Part shown: positions 58,196-64,000 of the stretch, in pieces
Layout of the letters: every line of letters begins with the position of its first letter
How positions within the stretch are numbered: position 1 is the first letter of the stretch
Assembly: GCA_017743475.1 (NCBI GenBank)
Contig: JAGHYV010000001.1
Coordinates: 1 to 64,000 of the forward strand
Reading direction: 5' to 3'
Length of the DNA: 64,000 nucleotides
Source: Roseiflexus sp.
GTDB lineage: Bacteria; Chloroflexota; Chloroflexia; Chloroflexales; Roseiflexaceae
The notes under the pieces: model-generated
Told to the model about the DNA's origin: nothing
Seen by the model: only the letters and a program-made list of their open reading frames with translations
Database searches by the model: none
Program-made: the position numbers and the translations under genes

Positions 58196-58334
58196 GAGTC
58201 GCCCGTACGCGCTGTACCGAGCTTGCGCATTTTCCGAACCATATTCCACGCGCGCACCATACTTATCTGATCAGATCCACCGCCATACCTGTCTTCCTTT
58301 CCGGCGTTGTAGATGCAAACGTGGCGTTCCACCA

Positions 58335-59051
58335 TTATACCAGCGCCCGCACCACTTCGATCCCGTTCATTGCCATATGGTGCAGGAACAGCACGTGGTG
58401 CAGATCGCCATCGTGCGCCTTGATATGCAGTTCGCGCGCCGTCGATACCGGTGTGTCGAACGTATCCACCGCATTGGCAGGTACAATGACACGTCGCCGG
58501 ATGCCGTGCGCATTCGCCTCCAGGCGCAGATGCATCGCGCCCTGATAGGTACAGAGATCGGTGCAATCGCCAACAACGATGAACCGATCAATCTGCGGGC
58601 GGGCGGCGATCCAGGCGCCCAGACCGGTGCCGATCATCGAACTAATCGAGTTCTTGGGAAAAACAGCAATATCGCCAAAGAACGGCAGCGCCTTCAACTC
58701 TTCGACGGTATCGCTCTCGGCGCTGCCAGCGATGCAGTGCGGCGGATATGCTTCGAACTCCGGCGTCTGCGGATCGTGGGCGTCCTGCGTCAACGCAAAG
58801 TTGCGCACCCCCAGCGCATAGGCATGCCTGAGCAGATCGGCGACCGGGCGCACAATCTGACCCACGCGCTCGCTCGCCAGCGGACCGCTCTTGCAGAAGC
58901 CGTTAATGACATCGATCGACAGCACGGCGACACGTTCGGGTTCACCGGCGACAACGTCCGCCAGCGGTATATCCTGTAACGCGCCGAACCACTCATCGAG
59001 ATACGCCAGGAATGGACGTGCGTGGTCAGCCAGGTTCATCCGGGCAGTCAT
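58335..59051 (-). CDS. Isochorismatase-family / nicotinamidase-like cysteine hydrolase
   Basis: VAVLSIDVINGFCKSGPLAS; ALTQDAHDP; FIVVGDCTDLCTYQGAMHLR. Confidence 0.88.
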   Translation of the reverse strand: MTARMNLADHARPFLAYLDEWFGALQDIPLADVVAGEPERVAVLSIDVINGFCKSGPLASERVGQIVRPVADLLRHAYALGVRNFALTQDAHDPQTPEFEAYPPHCIAGSAESDTVEELKALPFFGDIAVFPKNSISSMIGTGLGAWIAARPQIDRFIVVGDCTDLCTYQGAMHLRLEANAHGIRRRVIVPANAVDTFDTPVSTARELHIKAHDGDLHHVLFLHHMAMNGIEVVRALV

Positions 59052-59119
59052 AGGTTCCTCCTCAGGACGATGCACGTTTGCCGGGCTGCGGAGTGCACCC
59101 GGCGCAAACCGGTTCCATC

Positions 59120-59878
59120 TCACGACGACGGATGATGTTCCTGCGAATCATCTGCGTCGATGCGCGCCTCGCGCCAGCGGAAAACGAACTGCCCGTCGCC
59201 GCGATCACGGCGGAAGCGATAGAGCCGCGTCGGGCGACCGCGCCCCTCACGTAGCAGACCGGTCTCCTCCAGCACGCCGGCGTCTTTAATTTTACGATAG
59301 AAATTGCCTTTGTCCAGTTTTTCACCGAAAATTTGTTCGTAGATGTGTTTCAATTCCAGGATCGAAAAGACTTCCGGCAGCAGTTCAAACGCCAGGGTAG
59401 TATACTCCAGTTTTGAGCGCAACCGCGCCAGCGCTGTCGCCAGAATGCGGTCGTGGTCGAAGGCAAGCGGCGACGGAATCTCACGCACCGGGAACCAGCG
59501 CACATCAAGGCTTTCATCCGACACCCGCAGACGCTGCCGGTCGGCGCGAACCAGGGCAAAATAGGCGACACTGATCACCCGCGTGCGCGGATCGCGATCC
59601 GGATCGCCAAAGGTATACAACTGCTCGATATAGATGTCGCGCACCCCGGTTTCTTCTTCGAGTTCACGACGCGCAGCGTCCTCAAGCGACTCATGCATCT
59701 GCACAAAGCCGCCGGGGATCGCCCAGAACCCTTCGTAGGGCCAGCGTTTGCGCCGCACCAGCAGAACATGGAGTTCGCGGTCGATCAGGGTGAAGATCAC
59801 CACATCAACGGTGACGGAGGGGCGTTCGTAGCGCGCGGGGTCGTAGGTTTCGGCGGTTTCGTCAGTTGTGTCTGCCAT
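59120..59878 (-). CDS. NUDIX domain + winged-helix protein (NrtR-like)
   Basis: GGFVQMHESLEDAARRELEEETGV (NUDIX box); C-terminal FSILELKHIYEQIFGEKLDKGNFYRKIKDAGVLEETG. Confidence 0.9.
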   Translation of the reverse strand: MADTTDETAETYDPARYERPSVTVDVVIFTLIDRELHVLLVRRKRWPYEGFWAIPGGFVQMHESLEDAARRELEEETGVRDIYIEQLYTFGDPDRDPRTRVISVAYFALVRADRQRLRVSDESLDVRWFPVREIPSPLAFDHDRILATALARLRSKLEYTTLAFELLPEVFSILELKHIYEQIFGEKLDKGNFYRKIKDAGVLEETGLLREGRGRPTRLYRFRRDRGDGQFVFRWREARIDADDSQEHHPSS

Positions 59879-59956
59879 CGCCGCACCTCAATTAGTGTCA
59901 TTGCAACAATAACTATAGCGGCAGACGCAGGATTTGTCAAGGCAGGCGAATCGATC

Positions 59957-59985
59957 TTGACAGAAAACGCCGAAACTGTTACAGT
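59957..59985 (+). promoter_or_regulatory. sigma70-type promoter of tRNA-Gly(CCC)
   Basis: TTGACA-N17-TACAGT ending 10 nt before the tRNA. Confidence 0.65.
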
Positions 59986-59995
59986 ATCAATGCAC

Positions 59996-60070
59996 GCGGG
60001 AGTGGCGCAACGGTAGCGCATCTGCTTCCCAAGCAGAGGGCTGCGGGTTCGAATCCCGTCTCCCGCTCCA
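59996..60070 (+). tRNA. tRNA-Gly (anticodon CCC)
   Basis: gcgggagtggcgcaacggtagcgcatctgcttcccaagcagagggctgcgggttcgaatcccgtctcccgctcca folds as a cloverleaf. Confidence 0.96.
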
Positions 60071-60089
60071 CAAGGGCGGTACACCGGTA

Positions 60090-60119
60090 AACCTCGTCGC
60101 TCCTCCGGCGAGGTTTTTT
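60090..60119 (+). terminator. Intrinsic terminator after tRNA-Gly(CCC)
   Basis: AACCTCGTCG-ctcctc-CGGCGAGGTTTTTTC. Confidence 0.85.
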
Positions 60120-60204
60120 CTTTTCTGAAAGACGCCATCTCCCGCACTATATCTGGTAGTCGGGCGCAACCGTGCAGTGGTCGCGCCGATCCGTCGATCT
60201 GCGT

Positions 60205-60381
60205 TTATCTCGTATTGTTCAGCAGCCAGACCAGTGCAACGATCAGGATGATCGCGCCACCGGCGCTCACGAGTGCGCCAATCAGGTTGATGAGCGCCTG
60301 GATGAGCACGCCGATCATCCAGCGCGCCGCTCCGATCAGAATGACGGCGAGGATGATCGTCAGCAGGATGTCGAGATCCAT
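60205..60381 (-). CDS. Small two-TM hydrophobic protein, 58 aa
   Basis: Manual translation: MDLDILLTIILAVILIGAARWMIGVLIQALINLIGALVSAGGAIILIVALVWLLNNTR; missing from the ORF track. Confidence 0.65.
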   Translation of the reverse strand: MDLDILLTIILAVILIGAARWMIGVLIQALINLIGALVSAGGAIILIVALVWLLNNTR

Positions 60382-60831
60382 GGTTCTCCTCCCTTCCGTG
60401 ACGCCTGAGGGATTATTCCCTCGCTTGCAGCATACCGCGTCTGCGCCCCGTGCAACCTGCGACCTGGATGAGGAGTTGCCTGCGTTCTGGCATCGTGTTG
60501 TTCAGGGAAAGGAAGCACGCGGCTCACCAGAGGCTCACCGCTCGTCGTCGGATGGCGCCCTCTGTTTGTAGACGGGTAGACAGGCGCTAAAAATGGTGTA
60601 TAGTAGGCATATGCGCAATCTGCAAACCGCTCAGGAGCGTCTTCGCAGCTATGCCGCAGGTCTGACATCGACAGGTATGTGTTCACATTTCTCCTGGGAG
60701 CAAAGGCATCTTGCCCTTGTAGATGCACCAGGGTGGGATACTCTCGCTACCTGGCGCGTGTAGTATCTCAGGTGTGAACAGGTACGTCGGCAGGAGTTGC
60801 TTCGGGCGGAAATGAATGAGGGAGACGCACA

Positions 60832-62394
60832 ATGAACAATGCTGTCGTTGCACCGATCCGCTCAACGCCGGTGATCCTGTGCGCGATGGATTTGGAGTCG
60901 CACATGGCGAATGCGGTCGAGACCGACTGTTTCGCGCTGCCGGAGACCGATTGCGCATGCCCGACCGACTGCGCTTCTCCACCGCTCACCGCCGACATCG
61001 ATCCGACGATTGCGTATGCCCTGCCGATGCTCCACACCGATGCCCTCCCAGGGGGATGGGTGCTGGCGTTCAACCCGCAAGGCGCTGCGGGCGTGGTCGT
61101 GCTCGATCGGGCGGCGTGGATGCTGCTCAGTCGGTTCCGCCAGCCCCGACGGCTGGTTGATGCCGCGAGTGAGGGCGATGACTTCTGGATGGTTCATCGC
61201 GGAGTGCTGCGCCTTGCCGGGTTGGGATTGATCCAGCGCGTTGATCGACCGTCAGGCGTCCGGCGCAGAGCATCCGAGACGCTGACCGCCTGGCTGCACA
61301 TAACGAATGCATGCAACCTGCGCTGCGACTACTGCTACATCAACAAGACGCCTGACTCAATGGATGAGGCGCGTGGACGGCAGGCGATTGATGCGGTGAT
61401 CCGCTCTGCTGTGGCGCACCGGTTTCGGCGGGTAAAACTGAAGTATGCCGGCGGCGAGGCAACCCTTAACCTGCCTCTTGTCATTGTGCTGCATCAGTAT
61501 GCGCGCGATTGCGTAGCGCAGCATAATCTTGCCCTCGATGGAGTGGTGCTCAGCAATGGTGTGGCACTCGGCGACCGCCAGATCCGTCAGATCCGCGACA
61601 GCGGGTTGCGCTTGATGATCTCGCTCGACGGCATCGGTGATCTGCACGATGCGCAACGGCGGTTCGTCAATGGACGCGGCTCGTTTGCCCACGTGGCGCG
61701 GACGCTCGACCGGCTGGCGCAGCATGGCGTGGTACCGTCACTCTCGATCACCCTGTCGCGCCGCAATCTCGCCGGACTTGCTGAAACAGTCGCGTATGCG
61801 CTAGATCGGAAGTTGCCGTTCTCGCTGAATTTTTACCGCGCGAATGACTATGCCGCCGCCTATGCCGACCTTGCATTCGACGAGGAGGAGATCATTGCGG
61901 CGATGAAAGCGGCATTTGCCGTGATCGAACAGCGCCTGCCGCCGTACCGTCTCTTCGACGCCCTGCTCGATCTGGTGCGGTTCGATGCACCGCACGACCA
62001 TTCCTGTGGTGTCGGCAGCTCGTATATGGTCATCGACCAGCGCGGCAGGGTGGCGAAGTGTCACATGGAGATCGAGCGCACGGTGACCGACGTTGATGCG
62101 CCTGATCCACTACGCCTGATCCGCGAAGACGCCACCGGCATTCAATACATTCCGGTTGACGCAAAGGAGGGGTGCCGGACATGCACATGGCGCTCCTGGT
62201 GTGCTGGTGGCTGTCCGGCGTTGACGTATCGCGTAACGGGGCGCTTCGATGTCCGGTCACCGAACTGTCGCATCTACCAGGCGCTCTTTCCCGAAGTGCT
62301 GCGGCTGGAGGGGTTGCGTTTGCTGCAGTACGCAGGCGGGAGTTGCCTCGAAGCGCCGGAAGCGAACACGGATTGGCACGGATATGAGAGATAA
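60832..62394 (+). CDS. Radical SAM/SPASM-domain maturase-like protein with PqqD-like N-terminal region
   Basis: HITNACNLRCDYCYINKT (CxxxCxxC); C-terminal CHMEIE...CRTCTWRSWCAGGCP SPASM cysteines; start uncertain (60832 or 60904). Confidence 0.9.
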   Translation: MNNAVVAPIRSTPVILCAMDLESHMANAVETDCFALPETDCACPTDCASPPLTADIDPTIAYALPMLHTDALPGGWVLAFNPQGAAGVVVLDRAAWMLLSRFRQPRRLVDAASEGDDFWMVHRGVLRLAGLGLIQRVDRPSGVRRRASETLTAWLHITNACNLRCDYCYINKTPDSMDEARGRQAIDAVIRSAVAHRFRRVKLKYAGGEATLNLPLVIVLHQYARDCVAQHNLALDGVVLSNGVALGDRQIRQIRDSGLRLMISLDGIGDLHDAQRRFVNGRGSFAHVARTLDRLAQHGVVPSLSITLSRRNLAGLAETVAYALDRKLPFSLNFYRANDYAAAYADLAFDEEEIIAAMKAAFAVIEQRLPPYRLFDALLDLVRFDAPHDHSCGVGSSYMVIDQRGRVAKCHMEIERTVTDVDAPDPLRLIREDATGIQYIPVDAKEGCRTCTWRSWCAGGCPALTYRVTGRFDVRSPNCRIYQALFPEVLRLEGLRLLQYAGGSCLEAPEANTDWHGYER

Positions 62395-62423
62395 GCACGG
62401 ATGAAGGTTGGTCTGAAAGAGCC

Positions 62424-62625
62424 CGCGTAGGCGGGCGTTGCCTTGCCTAGCCGAGGGCATATGGTCATAATCCAGTATAGCCCGCGCAGGCGGGCTTCGC
62501 CTTGCCTAGCCGAGGGCTTCAGCCCGACGGCTAGCGCGGTATAGCGGATTTATTCCTCAATCTATAGCGGATTTATTTCTCGATCTCCATTAGCCCGACG
62601 GCTAGCGCAGTATACTCCATCAGCC
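62424..62625. repeat. Copies of the GCCCTCGGCTAGGC/GCCCGCCTGCGCGGGC repeat family plus TATAGCGGATTTATT units
   Basis: agcccgcgtaggcgggcgttgccttgcctagccgagggc and agcccgcgcaggcgggcttcgccttgcctagccgagggc. Confidence 0.8.
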
Positions 62626-62646
62626 CCACATTGCGTCCGACGGATG

Positions 62647-64000
62647 TTATTCAATCAGCAACGCACGACGTTCGAGGAGATCGCGCATCGCCGACCTGCC
62701 TACCGGATAGTCATGCTCAAAAGTGCGTACCGCCTGCGCGACGATGTCTAGTTCTTCGGCGCTCAAATCCTTCAGCCGGTTATACACGCTATCCTGTCCC
62801 CGCAACCCGCCTGGATCGCTGAGAGTGTGATAATGGGGATCACTGGTCATGTACACCCGATCATACTCGAATGCCAGCGCGTAGTGACGGACTGCATAGC
62901 GCAAACAATCATCGACCGTCCGAAAATCCGCAGATCTTTCATCGACGAACGACGCAGCGATCCTGGCATACTCCTGTGCGACATCTTTCGCGTTTCCCGC
63001 TGACCGGTCGGGACGCTGATAATGGGCGAAGAGGCGGTGGCCGATCAACATATGGATGCGCGCAAGCTGGTTGAACACCTGGGGATTCTGGATGCTCCGG
63101 TCTCTGGAAACTGGTATCCTATGACGGGTGATCAGATAGTGATCGGGGATCGCTTCACGTGCTGCGACCAGACCCTTCTCGATGATCTCCAGCCGTTCTC
63201 CGTTAGAACCGGCGTAGGCGATATTGACCCAGGCGTCCACCTGACGGAAGACATTGTTGGTCTGGCGTGCAAGGTCGGCGGCGCGTTCCAGCGCCTGCAC
63301 ACTCTGCTGCAGCAGCGTGTCGAGATCGTCTTTTAGCGACAACGGATGATCGCGCTTTATCCTGATGAGATCGCGCAGCGCATGTCCTTTTTCGATCAGC
63401 GATTCGATCTGGCGCGAACGATCACCTATCGCTGCGAAGCGTTCATAGGCAGCATGCGCATAGTCGTGCGCCTCGCGCAGAATCTGTATCCGTTCGGCGG
63501 GATCATCGTCGCGCCTCACCGACCGGCGCAGCACCTCGGCAAGGTTCCGCAGCGCCAGCCCCTGTCCCAGGCGGTACTCGACCGCCTGGAATAATCGCAG
63601 CGCACGCTCGGCATTGACCTGTGCAAGCGTGTAATTGCCAGCATAGACAAGGACGAGTGAGAGGGTGGCGTAACTTAAGCCGATCAATGCAGGTGCACCC
63701 AGTTTCTTGCGGATCGCAAGACTTTCCTCGACCAGCCTCTGGCCATCGGCAAAGCTTCCTTCCTCGCTCTCGACAAATCCGAGATTGTTCAGCGTCCATG
63801 CCAGACAGATCGGCACATCGACCTGTCTCCAGCGAGCAGCGGCACGACGGTAGGCGTCGATTGCCGGACGTACCTGCCCGCGCACCCGTAACCCGAATCC
63901 GCGGGCATGGTGCGCCAGCGCCAGCAGATTTCTGGCGTGCCAGCGTCGCACCTCTGATTTATCAGAAATGATTGGGCTCAGGATCTGTTCGGCTGTATCC
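62647..64000 (-). CDS. TPR-repeat protein, 5' end outside the window
   Basis: SLAIRKKLGAPALIGLSYATLSLVLVYAGNYTLAQVNAERALRLFQ; frame stays open to 64000 (DTAEQILSPIISDKSEVRRWHARN). Confidence 0.75.
   Translation of the reverse strand, partial: DTAEQILSPIISDKSEVRRWHARNLLALAHHARGFGLRVRGQVRPAIDAYRRAAARWRQVDVPICLAWTLNNLGFVESEEGSFADGQRLVEESLAIRKKLGAPALIGLSYATLSLVLVYAGNYTLAQVNAERALRLFQAVEYRLGQGLALRNLAEVLRRSVRRDDDPAERIQILREAHDYAHAAYERFAAIGDRSRQIESLIEKGHALRDLIRIKRDHPLSLKDDLDTLLQQSVQALERAADLARQTNNVFRQVDAWVNIAYAGSNGERLEIIEKGLVAAREAIPDHYLITRHRIPVSRDRSIQNPQVFNQLARIHMLIGHRLFAHYQRPDRSAGNAKDVAQEYARIAASFVDERSADFRTVDDCLRYAVRHYALAFEYDRVYMTSDPHYHTLSDPGGLRGQDSVYNRLKDLSAEELDIVAQAVRTFEHDYPVGRSAMRDLLERRALLIE

Noticed and set aside
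60609-60761. 50-aa ORF upstream of the radical SAM gene as a precursor peptide (MRNLQTAQERLRSYAAGLTSTGMCSHFSWEQRHLALVDAPGWDTLATWRV)
   Set aside because: Its second half overlaps a copy of the dispersed TCCTGGGAGCAAAGGCATCTTGCCC repeat, and it has only one Cys; no support beyond an open frame.

Overview
GC-rich chromosomal window. Gene content and repeat style suggest a Roseiflexus-like filamentous anoxygenic phototroph (Chloroflexota); this is an inference with no search run. The left third (about 454-19739, all minus strand) is a near-continuous cobalamin locus: cobO, cobN, cobT, cbiMNQO, cbiB, cbiX, a flavodoxin, cbiC, cbiD, cbiET, cbiL, cbiF and a CbiG-CbiH-SirC triple fusion. A clear cobalamin riboswitch and an intrinsic terminator lie upstream of cobO. 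Next come a Feo iron-uptake locus with split FeoB, two FeoA, a FeoC-like protein and a DtxR-type regulator; tRNA-Gly(GCC); moaC; an SDR; btpA; a GT39-like membrane protein; htpG; an RND efflux system with a divergent TetR regulator; a zinc-ribbon/MBL/Excalibur protein with a DUF3006 partner; an AidB-like acyl-CoA dehydrogenase; two radical SAM proteins; a membrane-anchored molybdopterin oxidoreductase; a STAS protein; and other metabolic genes. A NUDIX/NrtR-isochorismatase pair, pcrA, tRNA-Gly(CCC) and a partial TPR protein complete the window. Main items for follow-up: (1) a heptanucleotide TTCAACG-type repeat that forms the 3' ends, and twice the stop codon, of cobalamin genes; (2) a compact three-box DnaA-box cluster at 45167-45197; (3) a radical SAM/SPASM protein with a Cys-rich TDC-repeat N-terminus; (4) an unannotated 54-aa gene with a near-consensus promoter; (5) unusual cobalamin fusions and co-occurring chelatases. 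I did not find a CRISPR array, prophage, transposase or clear defence island.
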